From NCBI GenBank assembly GCA_031414805.1, contig JANOQJ010000048.1, positions 1-64,000 on the forward strand: DNA of 64,000 nucleotides, read 5' to 3'. This stretch comes from JAAFIW01 sp031414805. GTDB lineage: Bacteria; Pseudomonadota; Gammaproteobacteria; Burkholderiales; Burkholderiaceae_C. The notes under the pieces were generated by a model. That model made no database searches and was not told the origin of the DNA. It was given only the letters and a program-made list of their open reading frames with translations. The position numbers and the translations under genes were made by a program. Positions 1 through 8,319 of the stretch are shown piece by piece (position 1 is the stretch's first letter; each line of letters starts with the position of its first letter).

Positions 1-126
1 GGTGCCGATACGTTCTTTGTGATCCGCTCGTATCTGGCAACCATGCACAAGCAACAGGCCAACCTGTTTGCCTGCCTGGTCAGCGTGTTTAACCGCCAGA
101 CAATTCAGCCGCGCTTTGCGGGGTGA
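1..126 (+). CDS. C-terminal end of a transposase, possibly IS66-like (truncated by window edge)
   Basis: An open frame runs from the first base of the window to TGA at 124-126 and gives 41 residues. The core 'IRSYLATMHKQQANLF' resembles the C-terminal helix of IS66-family transposases, where an Arg-Ser-Tyr-Leu stretch precedes a Lys-Gln and a hydrophobic helix. Only the tail is visible, so the family call is tentative and I cannot tell whether the element is intact. A dispersed 60-bp repeat follows within 35 bp. Confidence 0.45.
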   Translation, partial: GADTFFVIRSYLATMHKQQANLFACLVSVFNRQTIQPRFAG

Positions 127-157
127 GCTGAGTAGTTACCAATTCATAGCAAAAAAT

Positions 158-208
158 GCCTACAGCCCTTGTAAATACTGCTCAGGTAGCTATTAATTAT
201 GTAGCAAT
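158..208. repeat. Dispersed 60-bp repeat, forward copy
   Basis: This is one copy of the family whose core reads 'agcccttgtaaatactgctc' followed by a GCAGCTATT-like segment. It lies between the transposase tail and the AsnC-type gene. Other copies are listed separately, several of them inside coding regions. Confidence 0.8.
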
Positions 209-223
209 CTGAATAGCTTTTGG

Positions 224-715
224 CTACAAAAGCTGCACCGGCAAGGCTGTTGTGGCTTTCACCCGGTCGAGTACGAAGCTGGTTTTGCAGTCTTGCACGC
301 TGGGGTGTTTAAGCAAAGTGTCCATGATGAAGCGGCTGTAGTGCGCCATGTCGGCCACCACCACGCGCAGCAGGTAGTCCATGTCGCCGGTCAGCGCGGC
401 GCACTCCACCACTTCCGGCCAGGCTTGCACGCTGGCGCGAAACACATCCATGGGGTTGCGTTTGTGGCTTTCGGTGTGTTTTTCCAGGCGAACATTTAAA
501 TAGGCGGTGAGGCCCAAGCCGACGGTTTCGGGCTTGACGATGGCCACGTAGCGGTCGATCACGCCCGCCTCTTCCAGTCGCTTGACGCGGCGCAGCACGG
601 CACTGGCCGACAGGCCGACTTGCTGGCCAATCACTTCGTAGGTTTCGCGGCCGTTGTGTTGGAGCGTTCGCAGAATGGTGATGTCGAGCTTGTCGAGTGC
701 GAAATCAGTGGTCAT
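224..715 (-). CDS. Lrp/AsnC family transcriptional regulator
   Basis: The product has 163 residues, the usual length for Lrp/AsnC regulators. Residues about 5-65 form the helix-turn-helix domain ('LDKLDITILRTLQHNGR', then 'GLSASAVLRRVKRLEEAGVI'), followed by an alpha/beta RAM ligand-binding domain with 'ALTGDMDYLLRVVV'. ATG at 713-715 fits the family N-terminus. It is transcribed away from the lipase gene. The nearby hpd and phhA genes make an aromatic amino acid a possible effector, but nothing in the sequence proves this. Confidence 0.92.
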   Translation of the reverse strand: MTTDFALDKLDITILRTLQHNGRETYEVIGQQVGLSASAVLRRVKRLEEAGVIDRYVAIVKPETVGLGLTAYLNVRLEKHTESHKRNPMDVFRASVQAWPEVVECAALTGDMDYLLRVVVADMAHYSRFIMDTLLKHPSVQDCKTSFVLDRVKATTALPVQLL

Positions 716-846
716 GACGCAGATTTAATGCGTATTTGCCGATATGGCGCAAGCGCGGGTTAACACGAATGGATTGCAGGGTCATGGCTGGAAACAATCC
801 ACCACCCAAAAAAGCACGACCGTGCAAAAAACCCTGGAGACAAACC

Positions 847-1785
847 ATGACCCGATTCTTCCTTTCCCTGCGTCGCTTCGTCTGGCCGCTGGCCGTGCTG
901 TTGTCGCTCCTGGCCGCAAGCCCCGCCCAAGCGCAGTCTGGCTACACCCAAACCCGCTACCCGGTGGTGCTGGTGCACGGTCTGTTTGGCTTTGATTCGT
1001 TCCTGGGGCTGGACTATTTTTACGGCATTCCCGACGGACTACGCCAAGGCGGTGCCAAGGTGTATGTAGCCCAGGTGTCGGCTGCCAATAGCACCGAGGT
1101 GCGCGGTGAGCAGTTGCTGGCGCAGGTGCGCAACATTCTGGCGATCACCGGTGCCGCCAAAGTGAATTTGGTGGGTCATTCGCACGGCGGGCCCACCATT
1201 CGCTATGTGGCCGGAGTGGCACCGCAGCTCGTGGCCTCTGCCACGTCGATTGGCGGCGTCAACAAAGGCTCGGCCGTGGCCGATGTGCTGCGTGGCACGG
1301 TTGCGCCCGGCTCTTTGTCCGAGGTGGTGGTCAACAATGCCGTAAAAGCTTTTGTGGCCTTGATCAACCTGGGCTCTGGCGGCACCAGCCTGCCGCAAAT
1401 GCCCACTGCCGCGCTCGATTCGCTGTCCACCGCCGGCTCGCTGAAGTTCAACACCCGCTTCCCTCAGGCCTTGCCCAGCGGCTGCGGCAGCGGCGCTGAG
1501 TTGGTCAACGGCGTGCGCTACTACTCGTGGACCGGCACGCTACCCGTGACCAACGTGTGGGATGTCAGTGACGCTTCGCTGGGCATCTTGAGCCTGGTGT
1601 TTGGCCAGGCCAACGACGGCTTGGTTTCTGCCTGTTCGTCCCGCCTGGGCAAACACCTGGGCGACTACCGCCAAAACCACCTGGACGAAGTGAACCAGGT
1701 GCTCGGCCTGCGTGACTGGTTCTCGCCCGACCCGGTGACTTTGTATCGCCAGCACGCCAACCGTTTGAAGCTGCTGGGTCTGTGA
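847..1785 (+). CDS. Secreted triacylglycerol lipase (family I, foldase-dependent)
   Basis: The product has 312 residues with a cleavable signal peptide ending about 'ASPAQAQS'. It has the alpha/beta-hydrolase features of Pseudomonas/Burkholderia family I lipases: oxyanion-hole segment 'VVLVHGLFGFD' near residue 40, nucleophile elbow GHSHG with Ser112, Asp257 in 'GQANDGLVS' and His278 in 'NHLDEVNQ'. The ATG at 847 is preferred over an in-frame start 111 bp upstream because it has a GGAGA Shine-Dalgarno and opens directly with the signal peptide. The foldase gene lies 171 bp downstream, matching the known requirement of this family for a dedicated chaperone. It should hydrolyse long-chain triglycerides outside the cell. 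Confidence 0.9.
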   Translation: MTRFFLSLRRFVWPLAVLLSLLAASPAQAQSGYTQTRYPVVLVHGLFGFDSFLGLDYFYGIPDGLRQGGAKVYVAQVSAANSTEVRGEQLLAQVRNILAITGAAKVNLVGHSHGGPTIRYVAGVAPQLVASATSIGGVNKGSAVADVLRGTVAPGSLSEVVVNNAVKAFVALINLGSGGTSLPQMPTAALDSLSTAGSLKFNTRFPQALPSGCGSGAELVNGVRYYSWTGTLPVTNVWDVSDASLGILSLVFGQANDGLVSACSSRLGKHLGDYRQNHLDEVNQVLGLRDWFSPDPVTLYRQHANRLKLLGL

Positions 1786-1787
1786 GC

Positions 1788-1904
1788 CGATGACAGATGA
1801 CCGCACCCTGCTGGGGCGATGACAGATGACGAGTGCCCCTCTGGTGATCGGGCTGTTCGTCATCTGTCATCGAGCCGCACCAGCGGCGAAGTCATCTGTC
1901 ATGG
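1788..1904. repeat. Intergenic repeat with 'atgacagatgac' inverted arms
   Basis: Two forward copies of GATGACAGATGAC are followed by two reverse-complement copies of GTCATCTGTCAT, so the stretch can fold into nested hairpins. It fills most of the gap between the lipase and its chaperone. A diverged relative lies at 18470-18577. Confidence 0.7.
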
Positions 1905-1956
1905 CGCGTGAAAATTCTAATAAGCTGCAGGTCCCCAAACACTTGACGGACCTATC

Positions 1957-2925
1957 ATGAATTCAGGCGTCGTGCGAGTTGCAATTTTTGGCGCAGCGGC
2001 CATCGTGCTGATGGTTTTCTGGCTGCGCACCAACAGCAACGCGCCCACCAAGCCCCCGGCTGCAGAGCAGGCGCTTGCCCAGACTTCTGGCGCAACCGCC
2101 AAGCCACCGGCACTGGCGGCCAGTGGTGCGGGTACCACCAGCACAGCGTCCACCACCGCCACAGAGACCGACCCGGTGCTCACGGCTGACCTGCGCCATA
2201 CGCTGGAGCTCATGTTGCTGGAGGCGTCCATTCCCGGCAACGACGATCTGCAAAACCCTGCTGCTTTCAAGCAGCGTCTGCTGGCCCGCGTGCCCCATCA
2301 CTTCCCGCCCGCCCAGGTGGCGCGTGCCACGGCGCTGATCACGCGTTATGTGGACTACCGCGTAGCGCTGGGCGCGCTGAAGCCGCCCGCTAACCCGAAT
2401 GACCCGGACGCCTTGCGCACCGCCTTGCAGTCCCGTTTGCAGCTGCGCGAGCGCCATTTCACACCTGGCGAATACGAGGCCTTGTTCGCCAAAGACGAAG
2501 CACTGGATCGTTACACACAGGCCCAGCTGGAGATTCAGCGGCAGACCGGGCTCACACCCGCGCAGCGACAAGCGGCCCAACAAGAAGCCGAGCGCATCTT
2601 TAGCCCACAAGAACGCGCCGAGCGGGCCGAATCCCAGCGCCACCTGGCTGTTGGCGCGCAAACCGCCGCCATGGACGCGCAGGGCACCAGCGAGCGAGAC
2701 CGCTACACCCAGCGCGCCACCGCCTACGGCCCCGACGCTGCACTGCGCTTGGGCCAGCTGGACAGCCAGGAGCGCGACTGGCAAGCCCGTCTGAACGAAT
2801 ACGCCGCCGCGCGCGACGCGAAGGTCAACGACAGCACTTTGCAGCAACTGGGCGAGCGCCTGTTCAATGAGCAAGAGCGCCTGCGCATCGACGCGGCCTT
2901 GGCTGCCCGCGCTGCACCGAAGTAA
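1957..2925 (+). CDS. lifO: Lipase-specific foldase (lipase chaperone)
   Basis: The 322-residue protein has an N-terminal membrane anchor (residues about 6-22, 'VVRVAIFGAAAIVLMVFW'), a Pro/Ala/Thr-rich linker to about residue 75, and a long all-helical periplasmic domain. That layout and the gene order lipase-chaperone define the Lif family. The helical region includes 'FTPGEYEALFAKDEALDRY' and the C-terminal 'LFNEQERLRIDAALAA', typical of the extended alpha-helical clamp that wraps the lipase. Its role is to fold the preceding lipase in the periplasm before type II secretion. Confidence 0.85.
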   Translation: MNSGVVRVAIFGAAAIVLMVFWLRTNSNAPTKPPAAEQALAQTSGATAKPPALAASGAGTTSTASTTATETDPVLTADLRHTLELMLLEASIPGNDDLQNPAAFKQRLLARVPHHFPPAQVARATALITRYVDYRVALGALKPPANPNDPDALRTALQSRLQLRERHFTPGEYEALFAKDEALDRYTQAQLEIQRQTGLTPAQRQAAQQEAERIFSPQERAERAESQRHLAVGAQTAAMDAQGTSERDRYTQRATAYGPDAALRLGQLDSQERDWQARLNEYAAARDAKVNDSTLQQLGERLFNEQERLRIDAALAARAAPK

Positions 2926-3065
2926 GAGCAGTGCGCGCGAAAAGAGTGCGCCACGCAGGTTTGTTGCGTCAAGAGGCTTCAAGCCGCCACCAATTGACAT
3001 AAAATTCAGACGCGTGCGCCCTACAGTGCAGGGCACCTCAACCCGCCCACACCTGTAAGGCCCCC

Positions 3066-4190
3066 ATGAACGCCCCACACCCTGCACCCACCGAAACCGC
3101 CGCCTGGGACAACCCCATGGGCACCGACGGTTTTGAATTCATCGAATACGCCGCGCCCGACCCGGTCGCCATGGGTGCTTTGTTTGAACGCATGGGTTTC
3201 GTGGCCATTGCCAAACACCGCCACAAAAACGTGCTGCTGTACCGTCAGGGCGGCATCAACTTCATCATCAACGCCGAGCCCGACAGCTTCGCCCAGCGCT
3301 TTGCCCGACTGCATGGCCCCAGCATTTGCGCCATTGCCTTTCGCGTGCAAGACGCCCGCGCGGCTTACGCCCGCGCCCAGTCGCTCGGTGCCTGGGGCTA
3401 CGCCGGCACGGCGGGCCCCGGCGAGCTGAACATTCCGGCCATCAAAGGCATTGGCGACAGCGTGATTTACCTGGTGGACAAGTGGCGCGGCAAAAACGGC
3501 GCGCAAGAGGGCGACATCGGCAACATCGGCTTTTTTGATGTGGACTTTGAGCCGCTGGCCCCGCAATCAGGTCAAGCCTTGAACCCGCCCGGCCACGGTC
3601 TGACCTACATCGACCATTTGACCCACAACGTGCACCGTGGCCGCATGAACGAATGGGCTGATTTTTACGAGCGCCTGTTTAACTTTCGCGAGGTTCGTTA
3701 CTTCGATATTGAAGGCCAGGTCACGGGCGTCAAAAGCAAGGCCATGACCAGCCCCTGCGGAAAAATCCGCATTCCGATTAATGAAGAAGGCAACGAAAAA
3801 GCCGGTCAGATTCAGGAGTACCTGGACAAGTACCACGGCGAAGGCATCCAGCACATCGCCATGGGTTCCACGGATTTACCTGACACGGTGGACGCGCTGC
3901 GGGAAAGCGGCATCAAGTTGCTGGACACCATCGACACCTATTACGAGCTGATCGACAAACGCATCCCCGGCCACGGCGAAGACGTGGCTGCACTCAAGCA
4001 GCGCAAAATTCTGGTCGATGGCAAAAAAGGCGCGCTGCTGCTGCAAATCTTCAGCGAAAACCAGCTGGGCCCGATCTTTTTTGAGTTCATCCAGCGCAAA
4101 GGGGATGACGGGTTTGGCGAGGGGAATTTCAAGGCTTTGTTCGAGTCGATCGAGCTAGATCAAATGCGCCGGGGCGTATTGGTCACGTGA
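3066..4190 (+). CDS. hpd: 4-hydroxyphenylpyruvate dioxygenase
   Basis: The 374-residue protein converts 4-hydroxyphenylpyruvate to homogentisate, the second step of tyrosine breakdown. The iron ligands of the family are visible: His184 in 'YIDHLTHNVHRGRM', His263 in 'GIQHIAMGS' and Glu340 in 'FFEFIQRKGDDGFGEGNF', whose tail also forms the C-terminal gating segment. Length and domain order (degenerate N-terminal and catalytic C-terminal vicinal-oxygen-chelate domains) are normal. It lies upstream of phhA on the same strand, so phenylalanine can be fed into the same pathway. Homogentisate dioxygenase is not in this window. Confidence 0.97.
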   Translation: MNAPHPAPTETAAWDNPMGTDGFEFIEYAAPDPVAMGALFERMGFVAIAKHRHKNVLLYRQGGINFIINAEPDSFAQRFARLHGPSICAIAFRVQDARAAYARAQSLGAWGYAGTAGPGELNIPAIKGIGDSVIYLVDKWRGKNGAQEGDIGNIGFFDVDFEPLAPQSGQALNPPGHGLTYIDHLTHNVHRGRMNEWADFYERLFNFREVRYFDIEGQVTGVKSKAMTSPCGKIRIPINEEGNEKAGQIQEYLDKYHGEGIQHIAMGSTDLPDTVDALRESGIKLLDTIDTYYELIDKRIPGHGEDVAALKQRKILVDGKKGALLLQIFSENQLGPIFFEFIQRKGDDGFGEGNFKALFESIELDQMRRGVLVT

Positions 4191-4228
4191 CCTTCGATAA
4201 AAGCCCCATGCTGCTACCGCACCAAATT

Positions 4229-4295
4229 CGTCATTCCCGCGCAGGCGGGAATCCAGGGCGCGCGAGGGTGGATTCCCGCCTGCGCGGGAATGACG
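4229..4295. repeat. REP-like inverted repeat (CGTCATTCCCGCG family)
   Basis: Arms beginning CGTCATTCCCGCGCAGGCGG and ending CCTGCGCGGGAATGACG are near-perfect inverted copies separated by a short GC-rich loop. The right arm ends only 4 bp before the phhA start codon, so a hairpin would lie over its ribosome-binding region. A second member is at 52641-52720. Confidence 0.9.
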
Positions 4296-4299
4296 CGCC

Positions 4300-5130
4300 A
4301 TGACCCTCCAACCCGCCACCTACGGCGCAAGCGATCGCCCCCCGCGCGGCGACTACGCCCGCTGCGCCCCTGACTACACCTGTCCGCAAAACCACGCGGC
4401 CCACACCGCAGCCGACCACGACACGTACCGTCGCCTGTACGAGCGGCAGGCGGCATTGTTGCCCGGCCTGGCGTGCGATGCGTTTATCGCAGCGCTGCCC
4501 AGCCTGGGCGTGAAAGACCGCATTCCGCGTTTTGAAGAGATCAACGAACGCTTGTTCAATGCCACCCGCTGGGAAATCGTGGCTGTGCCGGGTCTCATCC
4601 CCGAAGTGCCTTTTTTCACCCTGCTAGCCAACCGCAAATTCCCGGTGACCGACTGGATTCGCACGCCGGCCGAGTTTGACTACATCGTCGAGCCCGACGT
4701 GTTTCACGACCTGTTTGGTCACGTGCCGCTATTGTTCAACCCGGTGTTTGCCGACTATGTGCAGCGCTACGGCCAGGGCGGCCTGAAGGCCGACAGCCTG
4801 GGTGCTTGCGAGCAGCTGAGCCGTCTGTATTGGTACACGATTGAGTTTGGTTTGCTGGCGCAGTCGGATGGATTACGGGCTTACGGTGCTGGCATTTTGA
4901 GTTCCAGCGGGGAGCTGCAACACGCCGTGCAAAGCCCGCAGCCCCTGCGCCTGCCCCTGCAGCTGGAGCGCACCATGCGCACCCGCTACAAGATCGACAC
5001 CTACCAGCAGACCTACTTTGTGATCGACAGCTTCGAGCAACTGTTCGAGATGACCGCGCCGGACTTTGCGCCGGTGTACGAGCAGGTGAGAGGGCTGCCC
5101 GAGATTGCGGCGAACGGGGATCTTGTCTGA
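4300..5130 (+). CDS. phhA: Phenylalanine 4-monooxygenase
   Basis: The 276-residue protein is a bacterial single-domain, pterin-dependent aromatic amino acid hydroxylase making tyrosine from phenylalanine. The non-heme iron facial triad is clear: His136 and His141 in 'HDLFGHVPLL' and Glu182 in 'YWYTIEFGLL'. The segment 'GLIPEVPFFTLLANRKFPV' is also typical. Length matches the Chromobacterium/Pseudomonas enzymes, which lack the eukaryotic regulatory domain. It follows hpd in the same direction, consistent with joint Phe/Tyr catabolism. No good Shine-Dalgarno is visible because a REP-like arm directly precedes the ATG. Confidence 0.96.
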   Translation: MTLQPATYGASDRPPRGDYARCAPDYTCPQNHAAHTAADHDTYRRLYERQAALLPGLACDAFIAALPSLGVKDRIPRFEEINERLFNATRWEIVAVPGLIPEVPFFTLLANRKFPVTDWIRTPAEFDYIVEPDVFHDLFGHVPLLFNPVFADYVQRYGQGGLKADSLGACEQLSRLYWYTIEFGLLAQSDGLRAYGAGILSSSGELQHAVQSPQPLRLPLQLERTMRTRYKIDTYQQTYFVIDSFEQLFEMTAPDFAPVYEQVRGLPEIAANGDLV

Positions 5131-5137
5131 CGCGAAA

Positions 5138-5196
5138 TGCTATTTATTTGATAGCTTCTTGAGCAGTATCTATAAGGGCTGATTGCCAATTTGGCA
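5138..5196. repeat. Dispersed 60-bp repeat, reverse copy
   Basis: This is a reverse-oriented copy with core 'gagcagtatctataagggct' and the tail 'gattgccaatttggca'. It lies just after the phhA stop codon. Confidence 0.8.
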
Positions 5197-5301
5197 CATA
5201 AACCCTGTTCTGCGCCGCACCCCACCTACAATCCGCCCCCGTCCTGCGTTGCTGCACGCAAGACGGTTTTTCATCCACCCGCAGCCATGTAGAGGACCAC
5301 C

Positions 5302-6369
5302 ATGTACAAAAACCTCGTAGCCGCGCTTGCGGCCGCCTGTTTTTTCTCGCCTGCTTTTCCCCAAACGCCCAAAGAGCCCTTAAAAATCGGCTTCGTCTAC
5401 GTCGCCCCGCTCACCGAAGCCGGTTGGGTGCGCCAACATGAGGAAGGTCGAAAAGCGGTTGAAGCGGCGCTACCCGGCCAAGTCAAAACCACCTACGTGG
5501 AAAACGTATCGGAAGGCGCCGACGCGGAGCGCGTGATCCGCGAGCTGGCTGCATCGGGTCACAAACTAATCTTCACGCCCAGCTTTGGCTACATGGAGCC
5601 CACGCTGAAGGTAGCGCGCGATTTCCCGGAAGTGAAGTTCGAGTCCATCACCGGCTACAAAACGGCGCCCAATGTGGCCACGGCCAATGCCCGCTACTAC
5701 GAAGGCCGTTACCTGGCCGGCATTGCGGCGGGGCGTATGACGAAGACCGATGTGGCTGGTTACGTCGCCGGTTTTCCCATTCCCGAGGTGCTGCAAGGCA
5801 TCAACGCCTTCACCTTGGGCATGCGCTCGGTCAACCCTAAAGCACAAGTCAAAGTGGTGTGGCTGAACGCCTGGTTCGACCCGCCGCGTGAGCGCGAAGC
5901 GGCCATCAGCCTGTTTAACCAGAGCGTAGACGTGATTGCCTTTCACACCGGTTCGACCGCGGTGATGGCCGCGGCGCAAGAGCGCGGCAAGATGGCCGTG
6001 GGCTACCACTCCGACATGCGCAAAGCCGGGCCCGATGCGCAAATCGTTGCGGTCACCCACCATTGGGGCGCCTACTACACGCAACGCGCGCAGGCTGCCA
6101 TCCAGGGTGAATGGAAAACGGGCTCGGTGTGGGGCGGCGTGAGAGAAGGCATGGTCAGCGCGGGGCACTTTGGCACGTTAGTGCCGCAGGCCGTGCAAGA
6201 CGAGGTGCTGGCGCGCCAGCGCGACATTGCCAGCGGAGCTCTGAAACCCTTTAACGGGCCGATTCAAGACAACCAGGGCAAAACGGTGTTGGCGGCGGGG
6301 CAAACCATGGGCGATACCGACATCCTGAGCATGAATTTTCTGGTGGCGGGTGTGCTGGGAAAAAAGTAA
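5302..6369 (+). CDS. BMP/Med-family ABC transporter substrate-binding protein
   Basis: The 355-residue protein starts at ATG after 'agaggaccacc' and has a signal peptide ending near residue 20 ('FFSPAFPQTP'). The mature part begins 'LKIGFVYVAPLTEAGWV' and carries BMP-family landmarks such as 'RYYEGRYLAGIAAGRMT' and 'GVREGMVSAGHFG'. These proteins bind nucleosides or purine bases for ABC uptake. No permease or ATPase genes are adjacent. Guanine deaminase lies about 4.8 kb downstream, which fits a purine-salvage role if the intervening block is an insertion. The ligand is inferred only. Confidence 0.85.
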   Translation: MYKNLVAALAAACFFSPAFPQTPKEPLKIGFVYVAPLTEAGWVRQHEEGRKAVEAALPGQVKTTYVENVSEGADAERVIRELAASGHKLIFTPSFGYMEPTLKVARDFPEVKFESITGYKTAPNVATANARYYEGRYLAGIAAGRMTKTDVAGYVAGFPIPEVLQGINAFTLGMRSVNPKAQVKVVWLNAWFDPPREREAAISLFNQSVDVIAFHTGSTAVMAAAQERGKMAVGYHSDMRKAGPDAQIVAVTHHWGAYYTQRAQAAIQGEWKTGSVWGGVREGMVSAGHFGTLVPQAVQDEVLARQRDIASGALKPFNGPIQDNQGKTVLAAGQTMGDTDILSMNFLVAGVLGKK

Positions 6370-6578
6370 GGCAAATCGGCACTCTGCGCCGGTGCCACCT
6401 GCACGACCTGCTACACAAATAGAAGCAACCAAGAGCTGATTCCAGGCAAGCTGTGGAATCAGCTACTCAATAAGGGGTACGGCAGCGCCATCAACGCGCC
6501 GTACCATGAGAGGTGTTTCTTCAGCGCAACGCTGCTGTGGTGTTGTACATGAAGCACGCCACCCCAGGAGCCACCACG

Positions 6579-7415
6579 ATGAACACCCCCTACCCCCTGC
6601 GCGCCGCGCAACCCCGCCACGACACCGCATCTCCGCTGGGCCTGCTGGCCGACTTGGCGGGCACCTGGTCGGGCGCGGGCTTTAACCTGATTGCGCTGCC
6701 CAACAAGCAGCACAACAAATCGTTTCACCTGATGCTGAACACCACCACGGAGACCATTCAGTTCAACTCGATTGGCGGTGCCATTCCCAACCGCGGCTCG
6801 GTGCAGGGCGACATCAACATCTTTGGCCTGACGTATTTGCAGCGTGTGAACGACGCGCAAACCCACGAGGGCATTCATATCGAGCCCGGCATCTGGCTGA
6901 ATGTGCCCGCCACCACCGCACCGGTAGCCCCCGCGAGCATCGTGCGGCAATCGACCATTCCGCATGGGGACTCGCTGCTGGCCCAGGGCACAGCGTTCTC
7001 GGTGCCCGGTGGCCCGCAGATTGACCCCGTCAGCGCTACACCCACAGGCCCTGGCCCCGATTTGAAGCTGTTGGACTACCTGCAGCAATACACCACGCCC
7101 ACCCTGCCGCCCGGCATGAAAAAAGAATACGTGGCCAACATGAACCAGGCGCTGCTGGACGACATTGCCGGTCAAAACATCGTCAAGACCGTGGTGCTGA
7201 TTGCCAACTCGCTGCCGGTTGGCGGCATCGTGAATATTCCCTTCATCACGGCCAACGCCAACGCCACCCGCATGGAATCCATCTTCTGGATCGAAACCGT
7301 GCAGCGGCCCGACGGCTCGCAGTTTCTGCAACTGCAATACACGCAGACCGTGATCTTGAACTTTCTGGACATTGACTGGCCGCATATTTCAGTGGCGACC
7401 TTGATTCGGACGTGA
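6579..7415 (+). CDS. Nitrobindin/lipocalin-like beta-barrel protein (heme-binding-like), function unproven
   Basis: The 278-residue product has 'LADLAGTWSGAGFNLIALP', resembling the strand-turn motif of nitrobindin/FABP-like heme-binding barrels, followed by alternating beta-strand-like segments ('ETIQFNSIGGAIPNRG', 'EGIHIEPGIWLNVPATT'). No signal peptide or membrane segment is seen. The ATG at 6579 is chosen because AGGAG sits 8 bp upstream; in-frame starts at 6513 and 6549 lack a site. It converges on the DUF2063-MNIO-ferritin operon and shares its interval between bmp and guaD, so it may belong functionally to that block. Heme binding is inference. Confidence 0.6.
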   Translation: MNTPYPLRAAQPRHDTASPLGLLADLAGTWSGAGFNLIALPNKQHNKSFHLMLNTTTETIQFNSIGGAIPNRGSVQGDINIFGLTYLQRVNDAQTHEGIHIEPGIWLNVPATTAPVAPASIVRQSTIPHGDSLLAQGTAFSVPGGPQIDPVSATPTGPGPDLKLLDYLQQYTTPTLPPGMKKEYVANMNQALLDDIAGQNIVKTVVLIANSLPVGGIVNIPFITANANATRMESIFWIETVQRPDGSQFLQLQYTQTVILNFLDIDWPHISVATLIRT

Positions 7416-7430
7416 TTCGTGGGTTTTGCA

Positions 7431-7498
7431 TTTTTAAGCCAAAACGGCCACTAGCCCTTGTGTTGATTGCTGAAGCAGCTATTAAAAGCGTAGCAAAT
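7431..7498. repeat. Dispersed 60-bp repeat between convergent genes
   Basis: This forward copy has core 'tagcccttgtgttgattgct' and a GAAGCAGCTATTAAAA segment. It fills the gap between two convergent genes and touches the stop codon of the DUF2063 gene, which is read on the other strand. Confidence 0.8.
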
Positions 7499-8304
7499 TA
7501 AAACTCCATCACCAAGCCCTGACTTACAAAGTTCCCCAGCCACAGCCTTGCCAGCTCGGGTGTGGCGGCAGGTTGCAGGTTCAGGGGTACGAGGGATTGC
7601 AGGGTCTCGGCCAGGGTGCGTTTGCCGTTGAGTGCGCCCAGCAGGTGCCACTGAACGGCTGCCAGTTCGCGGGTGTGAATGCGCCAGGCTACGCGGGTGG
7701 TGGCCAGCCAGGTGGGGCGGGCGGCGGGTGGTGGGGGTTGGCCGCCGGTGCGCAGGGTTTGCAGGTAGTCATGTACGGGGTAGCGGCAGGCCAGCAAGCG
7801 AAGGCAGGGGGCGGGTTGGGGTTGGCTGGCCAGCAACTGGATATCAGTGGGTGCCTCAGCAGGATCTTGCGGTAAGGCGTTTTCCAGTCCAGTGGCATCG
7901 GCCACCTCGTTGAGCGTGGCGTCCAGGCGAACAAGGTCGATCAGGAAATCAGCCCAGTCGGGCGCTGTATCCGGCGGGGGACGGGTGTTTTGCAGGTATG
8001 CGGCAAAGCCGTCGGCGACGCGGTCTATTGACGGGTGGCTGGGGGACTGCTGGTGCAGAAAGGCGCTGGCAAAAGCGTCCAGGCCTTCTGGCCCCACGGC
8101 GTGCAGCAGGCCGGGAAACAGGCTGTGAAAGGTTTTGAGCAGGCGGGCGCGGTAGGCGTGCTCGTAAATGGCCAAGCGGTCGGCGGCGTGGAGTGTGTCG
8201 GTGGATTGCAGGTGGGCGCTGGTTTGGGCTTGGTGGGCTGGATGGGGCCCGGTGGTGATGGCGGATTGCAGCCAGGTTTGGAGGTGTGAGAGGGCTTGGG
8301 ACAT
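7498..8304 (-). CDS. DUF2063 (BufC/HvfC-type) partner protein of an MNIO enzyme
   Basis: The 268-residue protein begins 'LSHLQTWLQSAITTG' and continues 'LAIYEHAYRARLLKTFHSLFPGLL', the hallmark of DUF2063 proteins that accompany DUF692 enzymes. In characterised systems such partners recruit the precursor peptide to the MNIO enzyme. It lies 15 bp downstream of the DUF692 gene on the same strand and must be co-transcribed. The C-terminal part ('VPLNLQPAATPELARLWLGNF') resembles the small winged-helix-like end seen in this family. No cysteine-rich small peptide gene follows it; the likely substrate is the large upstream protein. Confidence 0.85.
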   Translation of the reverse strand: MSQALSHLQTWLQSAITTGPHPAHQAQTSAHLQSTDTLHAADRLAIYEHAYRARLLKTFHSLFPGLLHAVGPEGLDAFASAFLHQQSPSHPSIDRVADGFAAYLQNTRPPPDTAPDWADFLIDLVRLDATLNEVADATGLENALPQDPAEAPTDIQLLASQPQPAPCLRLLACRYPVHDYLQTLRTGGQPPPPAARPTWLATTRVAWRIHTRELAAVQWHLLGALNGKRTLAETLQSLVPLNLQPAATPELARLWLGNFVSQGLVMEF

Positions 8305-8319
8305 GTGAGCCTTTCTGCC

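Noticed and set aside
2994..3005. Promoter TTGACA/TAAAAT upstream of hpd
   Set aside because: The two hexamers overlap and no properly spaced partner exists, so I could not support a promoter call.
1963..3087. Long open frame (374 codons) opposite the lipase chaperone gene
   Set aside because: It is antisense to a well-supported gene, has low-complexity Gly/Ala/Leu composition and no recognisable domain; this is normal in high-GC DNA.
6400..6480. Further copy of the 60-bp repeat downstream of the bmp gene
   Set aside because: Only short stretches (AGAAGCAACC, CAGCTACTC) match; the core is absent.
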